Part shown: piece after piece, positions 22,331 through 32,290 of the stretch
Position numbering within the stretch: the first letter of the stretch is position 1
Layout of the letters: every line of letters starts with the position of its first letter
Virus record (IMG/VR): IMGVR_UViG_3300030116_001948
Location: 1-42,788 of that record
Strand: one strand, 5' to 3'
Origin: a virus
DNA length: 42,788 bases
Position numbers and translations under genes: made by a program
The notes under the pieces: model-generated
The model's input: only the letters and a program-made list of their open reading frames with translations
Databases searched by the model: none
Told to the model about the DNA's origin: nothing

Positions 22331-22479
22331 GTGAAAACGAAATGACATTGGTATTTTATAATCCAGCTGAAGTATTGTTAGTTAAAGCAGCTTTAGTCAA
22401 TTATAAAAAAGCACCATTTGTATCTAAACAAGAAATGATTATACTCGAAGAATTATTAGATCGTGTAAACGAACTATAG
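22327..22479 (+). CDS. last rightward gene, small protein (50 aa)
   Basis: ATGA overlap with the previous stop (22327). The protein is MSENEMTLVFYNPAEVLLVK, then YKKAPFVSKQEMIILEELLDR. The final segment is helical and acidic. It closes the rightward block about 30 bases before the terminator-like stem. No family recognised. Confidence 0.55.
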   Translation: MSENEMTLVFYNPAEVLLVKAALVNYKKAPFVSKQEMIILEELLDRVNEL

Positions 22480-22507
22480 TATTTCATATCATATACTCCT
22501 ATATGAC

Positions 22508-22538
22508 GGGTAGGAGTTTTACTAATTTTCTCCTACCC
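22508..22538 (+). terminator. terminator-like hairpin after the rightward block
   Basis: GGGTAGGAG (22508-22516) pairs perfectly with CTCCTACCC (22530-22538) around a 13-base loop. The downstream bases AATCTTTT give a modest U-run. Together with its place at the end of the early genes this makes it the best intrinsic terminator in the window. In the other direction the tail is poor in U. Confidence 0.65.
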
Positions 22539-22543
22539 AATCT

Positions 22544-22675
22544 TTTGGCCTACATAATAGCAGTTAAAAGGACTGTTGCAGGTATTTAACCCTGTTCACC
22601 CTTACTAGTTGCTATATGTATCTTTCGTAAACTAATTGGTTAGGCTCATATATTAAGATAGATACGTAGGCCAAA
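22544..22675. ncRNA. structured RNA candidate with three-way junction between convergent blocks
   Basis: The outer helix TTTGGCCTAC/GTAGGCCAAA (22544-22553 / 22666-22675) is 10 bp and perfect. Inside it, ATAGCA/TGCTAT (22557-22562 / 22610-22615, extendable to 9 bp with wobbles) and GTATCT/AGATAC (22618-22623 / 22660-22665) form two arms. Linkers are 3, 2 and 0 bases, so the third arm stacks on the outer helix. Apical hairpins CAGG/CCTG and CTAA-TTGG-TTAG cap the arms. This is nested complementarity in a 261-base gene-free gap (22480-22740). Which strand is the RNA is unknown; the rest of the gap is a purine-rich stretch (22676-22740). Confidence 0.5.
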
Positions 22676-22740
22676 GAATTTTTAAGAGAAGGCGATAAAG
22701 AAGGGGAGAAGAAGAATATCAGCCACCGAAAGAAAGAAGG

Positions 22741-25700
22741 CTATTCCTCATCTTCCCATAAAGAAAAGTCTGGTAATAGTTCTTCAGATTCATCTTCTTC
22801 TATTTGAGTTCTTCTTATGTCATGTAATCTATGTAATGGAAATCCAGTTAAATAATCTGGTGCCATAGCTGGACTATCGTAAGTTCTTTGTGCGTCTCTA
22901 AACAATCTACCATATGGAAAGTAACTATACAAAGTGTAGTCAGTAAATGTTTGCCAGTCTTGATTTAGTATAGCAGTAATTGGTTGCAATACAAATCTAC
23001 CAATAGGAGGAGTTACTATTTGCAAAGGAGCAAGTACAGGATGTGGATAAGAACTAAAGAAAGCTCTATCTCTTGCATTTTTATCACCAAAAAGTAATGC
23101 AGCAGTATCTTGCATCCAATTCATAGGGGGAGATAAAGCGTATTCAAATATACTAGCAACAAATATATTAGCTAATGCTAGACTCATTAAATCAAAAGTA
23201 AATTGTCTTTGAAATTTTTTGCTAGCTAATACTTCTCTATTCCAATCAGCTTGTCTTGCATCTTTATATAAGTTCATACGTCTACCAATACTATTCCATG
23301 CATATGGTTGGAATCTAGTCAATACACGACCTAATGATGTATTAGCAAAGTTAGGTCTAAATGTAGCCTGATACATAAACTGTGATGCTTGAACACCTTT
23401 CAATGCATAGTTAATTAATACTGGACTATCGTATGGCATCTGATCTTTTATTGGGCCCAATACATTCTCTCTTAAGTTTATATAGTTAGCTAAGAATGCA
23501 GTACCACGTAGTTTACGTTCAGACCATTTCATAGGAAGTGCACCAGCTTCAATAAAAGGTTGTTTAATATTTAAATCTCTTGCTAGTTCTTTCATTGTAC
23601 GTTTTTGTAACTGTTCATAAGCAGCTTTACTCATAGTACCTGGGTCTTTTGCTAAGCTTTTATTCATACGTATTACAAACTGTTGTGCAAAATCTTGTAC
23701 ATTTTTCTTTGCAAAGTTTCTATCTAAAGATACCATGTCTAAGAACATCTGGTCATATACACCTAAAGACTCTAGCCATGCATCAATATCTGTTCTAGAT
23801 TCAAAACCTCTTTTTTCTTTTTTACCTGTACTAGGATTAGTAAACTCAAACTCAGCATTCATAGATTGCAGCATACTTAAAACATCTTTTGTACTATTAG
23901 CTTTTCTAAATGAAGACCAACCTACATCAGATATGGTATTAACTGTACCACCATACATGTTTGTTATAGCAGTCTTAGGGTGTGACAATAATGATATTAA
24001 CTCAAACTGTCCTTCTAAATCACTTAAATCTCTTACACGTTTTAATACAGCGTTACGATATTCAGACTCTCCAACACCTGTTGCTTTATCTACCTTTGGT
24101 AATTCACCAAACAATTTACCACCAAACAAAGTATTAATGCCTTTAAATATGCTTACAGCTTTTTCATCACTAGTTGCATGATACAATGATCCATATTTAC
24201 CTGTTACATTTATATCTTTAACAAGTTTTTTAGCTCTTGTCATTTGTAAATCTCTTAATTCTTGCTTAGCTTTTTTAAGATTGACACCATCTTTACTAGT
24301 ATTTCTTAATAATATTTGTTCTTTTTCTGCACCGTTAACACGTATTGCAATACCAAAGTCTAGTATTTTTTCTCTTTGTGCATTGGTTAACATCATACCT
24401 TTAGTAGACAATCCATTTTTAATATATCTATTATATAAACCTTGGTCTTTCTTTTCTATACCATGTATATTTAACGCTCTATAATTAGACATACCAATCA
24501 TATTAGTAAAAGCATCACGCATAAATCTTGACCAGTTTTCAGCAAAGGTTTCTTTTTTATTTACCTTATCAAATCTTCTTAACAATAACTCAGAACTAAA
24601 TCCTGCTAAGTTAGTTAAGTGAGATTTAATAAGTGATTGTTTATATCTTTTAATTACATCTAAATCTTTTTTATAGAAAGGTATAAACTCATCACCTCTG
24701 TTCTTCAACATGCTTGCAGTGTATTCACCAACGTAACCTTTGTAGTTACTTCTTGTAAATAAATCTCTTACCTGTGCTTCAACTTCATATCCACCATCAC
24801 TTATATCATTAGTTGCTTGTCTATTAAATCTTGCAGTAAGTTGATCTTTGTAAATTTTAATAGCCTGATTTAATGGCATTTCTCCAAACTCAACAGCCAT
24901 ACGTAAATCTAGTGGTAGTTTGTTTTGATTACCTGGCTTACTTACTTCTTCTACTTTTCTATTAATACGTTCAGCCATAAACTTTTGTATCTTAGGTATG
25001 TTAGCTTCAATATCAAACTGACCCATACGAGGCATATAACCTCTATATACGTCACCTACAATATGGTCTGCATAACTTTTCTTGCTCATTTCTTTGTTAA
25101 CAAATCTTTTTACAATAGCTTGATCAGCAGGTTTTAAAGGTTTATCTAAATTAATTTCAGGATAAGCAAACTCAAACCTATCTTTAACTTGCATATGGTA
25201 TTTAATAAAAAAGAAATCATTAATACTAAACAAATCATTCAAAGATTTTCTATTTGGTACACCTTGAAAGTCAAAGTTTTTAAATATCAAGTTAACTAAG
25301 TTTTCTCTTATAATACCATTTTTATCTAAGAACATACGTTCCATTTGATCTGTTGCATACCTTGCACTCTTCTTATAAGTTTGTACATTTAAATCTGTAT
25401 TTACCACAGGGCTATATAAGTCTCTTGTAATCTTTTGTTTCTTTAAAAACTTTTCAATATTTTCCCAATTACTTTTAATATATCCTTCATTGATTTGTTT
25501 AAAATCTTTTGCATACATATCAGCTAAACGTTTAGTATATTCTGTAGCAGTAATCATTTCTGATTTACCAGAAGTTGGCCATGGAAACTTCATATCTCCT
25601 AACTTTTTTATTTGACCTTCACTGTCTAAGTAAGCTTCTTTAATTCTATCTTTAGCAGATTGTAATCTTTCATTAGATGGATACTTACCATTTTGATATT

Positions 25701-28700
25701 CGTTAACATTCCAAGCATGTTCTATTAACAAGTTTCTATACTTAGTTAAATTAGCATTGTCTATATTTAAAAAATTATAATATCCATTATGTTGTGTTTC
25801 AATACCAGAGCTCATTAGTTTTTGTAGTGTATCAAACTTATCTATTCTTTTTCTACCATATTCTAATGTACTAGTAGGTAATATAATATTTAATTGCTTA
25901 GGTTTTTGTTGACCGTACTTATCTATAACTGGTACTGCAGGTTTTAAATATTCTGTTTCTTCAAATTTTTCTAGCTTTTTACCAATCACTTTATAGTTTA
26001 ACATCTGATCTATCCAGCCAGGTCTATCTTTTTTAGATAGTTTTTGTATAATACTTTTAGAACTAAATCTTTCTTCTAGTGCATTGTTTAAAATTTCTAA
26101 ATCTTTTACATTTATTGTAGACAATCTTCTACCAATACCTTCTAGTCTAAATGTTAAGTCAATAAAGAACTCTTCAAATCTAGATATAGCAGCAGGATTT
26201 TTTCTTAAAATACTTCTTGTTCTATCTATTTGTACTTGTGCTTCATCTGTAACTAGTTTATTTGGTTTTAATTTTACAGACAACCAATCAAATTGTGGTA
26301 ATATTTCGTTTAATATTTCATTTGTAGTTTGTACATTATCAATAGAACTTTGTGTATCTTTTTTAAATCTTTCATTTTGTTTAACTTTATATGAAACATT
26401 TTTATCATCTCTTACATTTATATTATTAGGATATGTTTCATTATATCTAGCTTGTTCAGGCGTTATAAACTCTACAGTACGACCGTTATCTGGGTCTATT
26501 TCTGTAGTCTTTTTAAATGTTCTACTATTAGAAGTATCAAAATTATCTGGTATTTCTACTGTATCATCAAATGGAATATTTTCTTTTATAAACTTTTTAA
26601 GATTAACTGCTTTTTCTGGTAGTTTTACTTGCTCTGTAATATTTTCTGTAATTTCTTGCAATAATTTATACTGTCCTTTGAAAAAAGATTCTCTATTTTT
26701 ATTGCTAATAACTAAAGACTTATAAGCAAAGTCAAGTGTTGGTCTTAACTTTCCATAAGCCATAGATTTTCTTGATAATAATTTTTCTATCTTTTCACTT
26801 CTACCATTCCAGTTTTGACTTTGTGAATGAAACTCTAACTCTTTAGATAACTTATCATTCATAGCCATAAAATCTTTTTCTTGTTGTTTTAATAAGTCAG
26901 TAGTAGGCTCTCTAAAATCTCTTGTCATTAACCAGTAATCTATCATCTCTTCTATTTTTTCATATGTTTCAGGCTTATATGCATTCTTATATTTATCTTT
27001 TAGTCTTAATATAATACTGTTCATAATTTCTGGTGTTACAACTTTTTCATTTTGCATATTACCTAATCCACGAAGTTTTACTTCGGTAAAAAAGTATGAT
27101 TTAATATTATAGGTTGTATCCATAACATCTCTTACAATACTTTCTGCTTTATCCATAGGGACACCTAAAGCATTAGACTCTCTAATAAAGTCTTTTGATT
27201 TTTGTAAGCTAAAAAATATACCTTGATAGTCCATATTTTTTTCGTGCATAAAGTATGGATCATTAATTAATCTAGTTAAGTCTGCTTCTGTTTCAATATG
27301 ACTGTTCCAAAAATCTCTCATACCAAATCTTTTAAACATTTTATCAGACTTAATTAACTCTCTGAGTTTTTTAATTTGTAGTTTAACTACTTCAATAGGG
27401 CCTATATTAGATAGCTCTAAGTTTTTAGATGCAGCATTATTAAAATAAAACTTATAAGGGTCTAAATAAAAGTCAGGAGTCATACGCACAGCTTCAGCTA
27501 TATTGTAATAAAACGGTATATCTGTACCCATTTCAAACAAATAATCTTCTGCTAGTTTATCATAATGCTCTACTCTTTTAATAGAATCTTTACCTAATTT
27601 ATAAAAATCTCTATGTACATTTTCAATTAATCTTAATGCATATATATGGTCAGTGTCTTTAAAATAATTTCTATCAAATGCTATTGATCTCATATCACCT
27701 TTTTTACCAATGATTCTTTCACTACCAATATTATAAGTTTGTTTTTTACCGCTTGTATCTAAATATGTAATCTCATTGTTTAGTCCTGATATCTGTTTTA
27801 TTTTAAAATAACTATTCCACATTTGATTTAATATAGAATTATAAAATCCTATTTCTTTAAAGTTAGCCGAGTCAGCCATTAAGTTTACAAGATTTACACT
27901 ATCTAACTGTAGTTGCTTTACTACTTGTTGTGTAGTTAGTTTTCCTTTTAATCCTGGTAAACTATCTTTCAATGTAATAGAAACTCTTTCAGGTAGTTTA
28001 TCATTGCTTCCTTTTGCTGTATCAAGTCCATAAACACTACTTTCAAATACACCGCCACGTCTTTGTATTACATCTGCAATGTTTTGCATACGTGTCATAG
28101 CATCAACAATAATACCCATTTGTTGTTTACCACGTCTTGCCATTCTAGCTACTTCAATTCTACTGTCAACATCAACTAACTCTGCAAAATCTTTTTTAGG
28201 GTTCACTACTTTGTCTGCTTCTTTAACAAACTTTTCAAATGTTTTACTTGGTGTTTCAAAATTATATAATACTCCACCACCTAAATCAAATTCATTATCA
28301 TACTTTCTAAATGCTTCTTTAAAACTTTTAGGCATATTTTGATAGATAGAAACAGAGTCAGCATCTTTATCTGCACCACCTAAATAATAATCATTCTTTG
28401 ATGTAGTGTATACACCATATCCTTTTCTATCTACAAAACCTGCAAACTCCAAGACTCTTACACCGCCATTACTACTGTTAGGAGAACGAACTAATAAAAA
28501 ATTAATAGATTCTTTTATCTCTGATATTTCAGATGCTGTATAATTTTTTGTATCTTTAGATTTTTTAAATGCTTCAGACAATGTCATAACACCATCTTTA
28601 CCACCAAACTTAGAGTCTAATTTTATTTCATAATCTCTAAAATCTCTACCCAACATAAATGTAGTATCATTTAATTCTGGATGTGTAATATATGTTTCTA

Positions 28701-31700
28701 TATCTCTAGGACCTAACTTACCAGTAGTACTATATTTAATTAGTGGCTGTACAACTCTACTAGTTCTATATCTAATTAATGCTTTATCAATAAATTTTTT
28801 AATTTGTGGTTGCAATAAAATACCAGGGTCATAATCTAGCTTGTTTACTAAATCAGGTATTTCATATACTTCTAAGTTCATAAGCTTGCTAGCTACATCA
28901 TCTGTAGTATTAAACATTAACTCTCTATAATCTTCTCTACCTCTATTTAATATTTTTTTTATTGTTGCTATTGCTAATGGACTTGTAATATCATTACTTA
29001 TTACTTCGTTAATAGAGTTTATATGTATATCATTTATATCAAACTTGTAACTGTCAACATCTTTTACTGCTCCAATGTTTATATCTTTTATCATTTGATT
29101 AAACTTAGCTGTTTCATTTGCATTACCATTTAAAGATTCTGTAGCTACAGTTCTATAATCTTCTACTAATTCTCTAGATAATGTTCTACCTAATTGATCT
29201 CTATTAATTTTATCAAGTATTTGTTTTTGAAACGGAGCAGGTTGATTTAGTTTTGCTGTAGCATTTTCATATACTCCCATATTAATATACAATTCATCAG
29301 GTCTCATAGTAAAAGGTTTTAATACATCAATACTTTTCCAACCATCTTTTACAGTGTAGTCTAATGTATGCAGTTTTAATCCTAGCTGTGTTTTAGCTGC
29401 TGTACTTGGTACAATAAAATCTATACCATTAGCTTCCATAAAATCATTCTGTGCTTTGGTTGCTCTAAATGTACCAGTCTTTAATAATATGTTACCTACT
29501 GGATTACTACCATATTCTGGTCCTTTATATCCTACTAGTTTTAAAAATCCATTATCAGCAGGTCTAAAGTTTTTTGTTTGTATAGTATCAAATGCTTTAT
29601 AACTAGCTATAACAGCAGCATCTGTACCCGACTCTGAATTATTAAACATTGGGTCTTCAAAATCTTTTACCATTATCATATTAAACAAACCTTCTTGTCT
29701 ATTTTTAGCAGGGTCTGCTTTTAATAAATTTACATAGTCAGCTGCTTCTAATGGTATGTCAGCACCTTGAGCTAAATTAGAATACTTATTAAATTTTTGA
29801 ACGTTAGCATATAAAGGTTCTTTTAAATATTCTTTTACTGCTTTAATAAGTCTAGTAGATGATGCTTCTCCAGTAAATGGTAGTGCAGGGTCTAAATATC
29901 CAGACTCAACCATAAGATAATATATATTAGAAAATGTTTCTTTATTTTTATTAGATAGAGTTAAACCTAATTCATTTTCTAACCTATTAAAAAATTTATC
30001 TCTAGCTGTTTTATTAAAAAAGTTTTTTTGTCCAGAAGTTTCGCTAACGGGATATCTATGTATTAACAATGTACCATTATCTTTACTACCACCGTATATA
30101 TACATACCTTTTTCACGTAAAGATTTTTTTAATCTAACTTTTACATCTGTAGTAAATTGTTCTTTAGGTACAGTGTTATTTGTTTTTACTTGTTCAGCTG
30201 GTAAATTTTTATAATCTAATGGACCACCGTTTGATCTTCTGTATTTTGTTATACGTTCTTTACCACCAATACCCATCTTAGTAAAACCAGCTTCATCTAC
30301 TGCTTTTCTAATAACTAGTCTAACAGGTTCTGGTGTTGCTGGAAATGTTTTATTATATTTACTATTAGGTCTATCTCCTCCTAATATATCTCCATTTATA
30401 TCTCTTTCTGGCACAGGTCTTATTTCTATAACGTCTGCACTTAAATCTATTTCCCAATCTGTTTTTTTATTAAAATGTTTTTTTAGTTTTAAATAGCTTC
30501 CAAGTCTGTTAACGTTACCACCTACATCACGAAAAAATGTACTAGGTAATTCTGGATATGTTTTTCTAATTTTAGCAATAGTTTGTTGCAAATCATAATT
30601 TGTTTCTTTAGCTATTTTTGCTAGCTCTAAATTAATAGCATCATTTGATTTACCTATGCTATAAGTTCTAATTTCATCAGCAATTAATTCTAAGTCTCTA
30701 TTCTTAATAGCATACATTGGTTCGTTCATGTCACGATTCAATGTCATTTCAATCATTTCAGACAAGTTTACATCTATTTTATCTTTCAATGCAGACTCTA
30801 AGACAGTATCTTTATTTGCTTCAGATGTACGTCTTTCTACGACTTCCTCCGCTGGCCTAGTGGCTGGACCTCTTTGCTCTCCTGGTCTAGTAGCTGGGCC
30901 TCTTTCTTCAGCAGGTCTAGTAGCTGGTTCTAATTCTACTCCATCTGTTTCTTTTAAATCTTTATTAGCATCTTTTTCTTTTGCTTTTTGCATTACCTGT
31001 TCAAACTGCTTCTTGGTTATAGTCTTAGGGTCAATACCAAGTTCTGTTAATGCTTCGTTTATTTCAGGTATTTGTTGAAGGTTAGCCATAATAGGAGCGT
31101 GAGTATTGTATTTCTCTACTACTACTTTAGCTATATAATTTTCTATATATTGTTGATCAGATTTAGAAAGCTTTTGAAAGTCAGCATCTTTTCTTGCTAC
31201 TTCTATTGCTTGTTTTTCAGTCATACCTAGTTCATAATTTTTATAATCATTCTTCATAATGAACTTAGTTCTGTCTGCAAAACCAGCTGAACGTGCAGTA
31301 GCACCAAAGAAAGCACCTAATAAATATTCATACACTTGTTCTGCAACTGGTAAACCTTGTCGTGTAGCCATACCACCTTGTGCTACAGAACCTAACGTAC
31401 CTTTTATTAACATGTTTACTGCTTCTGTTTGTCTTGCATCTTTAGATACTTGTGAAGCAACATCTCTTATAATTCTTTCTCCTGCTTTTCTAGTTTTAGG
31501 ATTAGCTAATAATCTACCTACATTAACATAATTACCTATACCACCAAATAATGCACCAGCTGCAGCTCCATGCAATGCAGAATCAAGCATACCTTTACCA
31601 CCTTCTTTCCAAGAAGATACACCTAAAGCTACTCCTAAATGCAATCCTTGTTCTGCAATATTTCTAAACTTAGCACTTTTAAATATACCTCTAGATAAAT

Positions 31701-32289
31701 AACCGCTAGTTGTTAATGTAGCAGCACCTAAATATTCTTTAGATTGTTCCATTACATAGTCAGCAACTTTCATTGGTATTGATTGTAATGTAAATGTTTT
31801 AGGTCCTATTTCTTTACGTATAAAACCTGGAGCTTTATCTGCTGCAGAACTTAATGCTGCACGAGTTAACCTTTGACCTGTAAGTCCTGCACGTTTAGCA
31901 GCGGCTATAGGTACATACTGTCCCATAGAAAAGAAAGATGCAACTACGTCTGGAGCAAAACCAATTAAATGTCCAAACTTATTTGCTATAGATTCTACTG
32001 TAGTATCAGGGTCTTCAGCCCATCCTAATGTAGTAAAACCTTCTACAAGACCACTAGTAAATTGATTCATAGTAGATAATAGATTAGCATCTGCTACTTC
32101 CATATCTCTATTAAATTTTATATCTACTTTTTTAAATTGTCTTTCAATATAATCTACTTCTTCTTCGGTAAAAGCAGAAGGATTAGTACGATAAGCTAGC
32201 TCAAGACGATTAAAATATTCTTGAGGTTCAATTATTTTTTGACGTACTAATGAATCTAATTGTACTAATGTAGGATTTTTTAAAGTCAC
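22741..32289 (-). CDS. giant virion protein, probably internal/ejected (3182 aa)
   Basis: One open frame of 9.5 kb, about 22% of the window. N-terminal parts have long Gly/Ala-rich, membrane-compatible stretches (GFAPDVVASFFSMGQYVPIA, HGAAAGALFGGIGNYVNVG, YLLGAFFGATARSAG; about residues 110-340). A proline/arginine repeat lies around 455-481. The central 2000 residues are charged, mostly helical, without a visible enzyme motif. The C-terminal 250 residues (NYALKGVQASQFMYQATFRP, VLTRFQPYAWNSIG) and a hydrophobic helix (LALANIFVASIFEYALS) end in an acidic tail. This resembles huge internal proteins of podovirus-like phages that are ejected with DNA. Start ATG 32289 is one base from the preceding stop. 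Toxin or enzyme domains may be hidden in it; I cannot see them. Confidence 0.75.
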   Translation of the reverse strand: MTLKNPTLVQLDSLVRQKIIEPQEYFNRLELAYRTNPSAFTEEEVDYIERQFKKVDIKFNRDMEVADANLLSTMNQFTSGLVEGFTTLGWAEDPDTTVESIANKFGHLIGFAPDVVASFFSMGQYVPIAAAKRAGLTGQRLTRAALSSAADKAPGFIRKEIGPKTFTLQSIPMKVADYVMEQSKEYLGAATLTTSGYLSRGIFKSAKFRNIAEQGLHLGVALGVSSWKEGGKGMLDSALHGAAAGALFGGIGNYVNVGRLLANPKTRKAGERIIRDVASQVSKDARQTEAVNMLIKGTLGSVAQGGMATRQGLPVAEQVYEYLLGAFFGATARSAGFADRTKFIMKNDYKNYELGMTEKQAIEVARKDADFQKLSKSDQQYIENYIAKVVVEKYNTHAPIMANLQQIPEINEALTELGIDPKTITKKQFEQVMQKAKEKDANKDLKETDGVELEPATRPAEERGPATRPGEQRGPATRPAEEVVERRTSEANKDTVLESALKDKIDVNLSEMIEMTLNRDMNEPMYAIKNRDLELIADEIRTYSIGKSNDAINLELAKIAKETNYDLQQTIAKIRKTYPELPSTFFRDVGGNVNRLGSYLKLKKHFNKKTDWEIDLSADVIEIRPVPERDINGDILGGDRPNSKYNKTFPATPEPVRLVIRKAVDEAGFTKMGIGGKERITKYRRSNGGPLDYKNLPAEQVKTNNTVPKEQFTTDVKVRLKKSLREKGMYIYGGSKDNGTLLIHRYPVSETSGQKNFFNKTARDKFFNRLENELGLTLSNKNKETFSNIYYLMVESGYLDPALPFTGEASSTRLIKAVKEYLKEPLYANVQKFNKYSNLAQGADIPLEAADYVNLLKADPAKNRQEGLFNMIMVKDFEDPMFNNSESGTDAAVIASYKAFDTIQTKNFRPADNGFLKLVGYKGPEYGSNPVGNILLKTGTFRATKAQNDFMEANGIDFIVPSTAAKTQLGLKLHTLDYTVKDGWKSIDVLKPFTMRPDELYINMGVYENATAKLNQPAPFQKQILDKINRDQLGRTLSRELVEDYRTVATESLNGNANETAKFNQMIKDINIGAVKDVDSYKFDINDIHINSINEVISNDITSPLAIATIKKILNRGREDYRELMFNTTDDVASKLMNLEVYEIPDLVNKLDYDPGILLQPQIKKFIDKALIRYRTSRVVQPLIKYSTTGKLGPRDIETYITHPELNDTTFMLGRDFRDYEIKLDSKFGGKDGVMTLSEAFKKSKDTKNYTASEISEIKESINFLLVRSPNSSNGGVRVLEFAGFVDRKGYGVYTTSKNDYYLGGADKDADSVSIYQNMPKSFKEAFRKYDNEFDLGGGVLYNFETPSKTFEKFVKEADKVVNPKKDFAELVDVDSRIEVARMARRGKQQMGIIVDAMTRMQNIADVIQRRGGVFESSVYGLDTAKGSNDKLPERVSITLKDSLPGLKGKLTTQQVVKQLQLDSVNLVNLMADSANFKEIGFYNSILNQMWNSYFKIKQISGLNNEITYLDTSGKKQTYNIGSERIIGKKGDMRSIAFDRNYFKDTDHIYALRLIENVHRDFYKLGKDSIKRVEHYDKLAEDYLFEMGTDIPFYYNIAEAVRMTPDFYLDPYKFYFNNAASKNLELSNIGPIEVVKLQIKKLRELIKSDKMFKRFGMRDFWNSHIETEADLTRLINDPYFMHEKNMDYQGIFFSLQKSKDFIRESNALGVPMDKAESIVRDVMDTTYNIKSYFFTEVKLRGLGNMQNEKVVTPEIMNSIILRLKDKYKNAYKPETYEKIEEMIDYWLMTRDFREPTTDLLKQQEKDFMAMNDKLSKELEFHSQSQNWNGRSEKIEKLLSRKSMAYGKLRPTLDFAYKSLVISNKNRESFFKGQYKLLQEITENITEQVKLPEKAVNLKKFIKENIPFDDTVEIPDNFDTSNSRTFKKTTEIDPDNGRTVEFITPEQARYNETYPNNINVRDDKNVSYKVKQNERFKKDTQSSIDNVQTTNEILNEILPQFDWLSVKLKPNKLVTDEAQVQIDRTRSILRKNPAAISRFEEFFIDLTFRLEGIGRRLSTINVKDLEILNNALEERFSSKSIIQKLSKKDRPGWIDQMLNYKVIGKKLEKFEETEYLKPAVPVIDKYGQQKPKQLNIILPTSTLEYGRKRIDKFDTLQKLMSSGIETQHNGYYNFLNIDNANLTKYRNLLIEHAWNVNEYQNGKYPSNERLQSAKDRIKEAYLDSEGQIKKLGDMKFPWPTSGKSEMITATEYTKRLADMYAKDFKQINEGYIKSNWENIEKFLKKQKITRDLYSPVVNTDLNVQTYKKSARYATDQMERMFLDKNGIIRENLVNLIFKNFDFQGVPNRKSLNDLFSINDFFFIKYHMQVKDRFEFAYPEINLDKPLKPADQAIVKRFVNKEMSKKSYADHIVGDVYRGYMPRMGQFDIEANIPKIQKFMAERINRKVEEVSKPGNQNKLPLDLRMAVEFGEMPLNQAIKIYKDQLTARFNRQATNDISDGGYEVEAQVRDLFTRSNYKGYVGEYTASMLKNRGDEFIPFYKKDLDVIKRYKQSLIKSHLTNLAGFSSELLLRRFDKVNKKETFAENWSRFMRDAFTNMIGMSNYRALNIHGIEKKDQGLYNRYIKNGLSTKGMMLTNAQREKILDFGIAIRVNGAEKEQILLRNTSKDGVNLKKAKQELRDLQMTRAKKLVKDINVTGKYGSLYHATSDEKAVSIFKGINTLFGGKLFGELPKVDKATGVGESEYRNAVLKRVRDLSDLEGQFELISLLSHPKTAITNMYGGTVNTISDVGWSSFRKANSTKDVLSMLQSMNAEFEFTNPSTGKKEKRGFESRTDIDAWLESLGVYDQMFLDMVSLDRNFAKKNVQDFAQQFVIRMNKSLAKDPGTMSKAAYEQLQKRTMKELARDLNIKQPFIEAGALPMKWSERKLRGTAFLANYINLRENVLGPIKDQMPYDSPVLINYALKGVQASQFMYQATFRPNFANTSLGRVLTRFQPYAWNSIGRRMNLYKDARQADWNREVLASKKFQRQFTFDLMSLALANIFVASIFEYALSPPMNWMQDTAALLFGDKNARDRAFFSSYPHPVLAPLQIVTPPIGRFVLQPITAILNQDWQTFTDYTLYSYFPYGRLFRDAQRTYDSPAMAPDYLTGFPLHRLHDIRRTQIEEDESEELLPDFSLWEDEE
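30846..30926 (-). repeat. short protein-coding tandem repeat in the giant gene
   Basis: About three imperfect copies of a 9-codon unit encode PATRP-x-E-x-RG (PATRPAEERG, PATRPGEQRG, PATRPAEE). It probably forms a flexible linker between an N-terminal domain and the rest of the protein. The copy number could vary between relatives. Confidence 0.75.
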
Positions 32290-32290
32290 T

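Noticed and set aside
22544-22675. Hammerhead ribozyme as explanation of the three-way junction
   Set aside because: Neither strand has the CUGANGA core or a suitable GAAA/cleavage-site arrangement at the junction.
23735-24181. 148-aa plus-strand frame
   Set aside because: Lies fully in the giant minus-strand gene, low-complexity composition typical of a complementary-strand shadow, no ribosome site.
26084-26725. 213-aa plus-strand frame inside the giant gene
   Set aside because: It is a shadow of the minus-strand giant gene: Phe/Ser/Leu-rich, no ribosome site, and the opposite strand has one continuous coherent frame.
30846-30926. CRISPR-like or tandem DNA repeat
   Set aside because: The repeat is short, imperfect at DNA level and in frame with the giant protein; it encodes a Pro/Arg linker.
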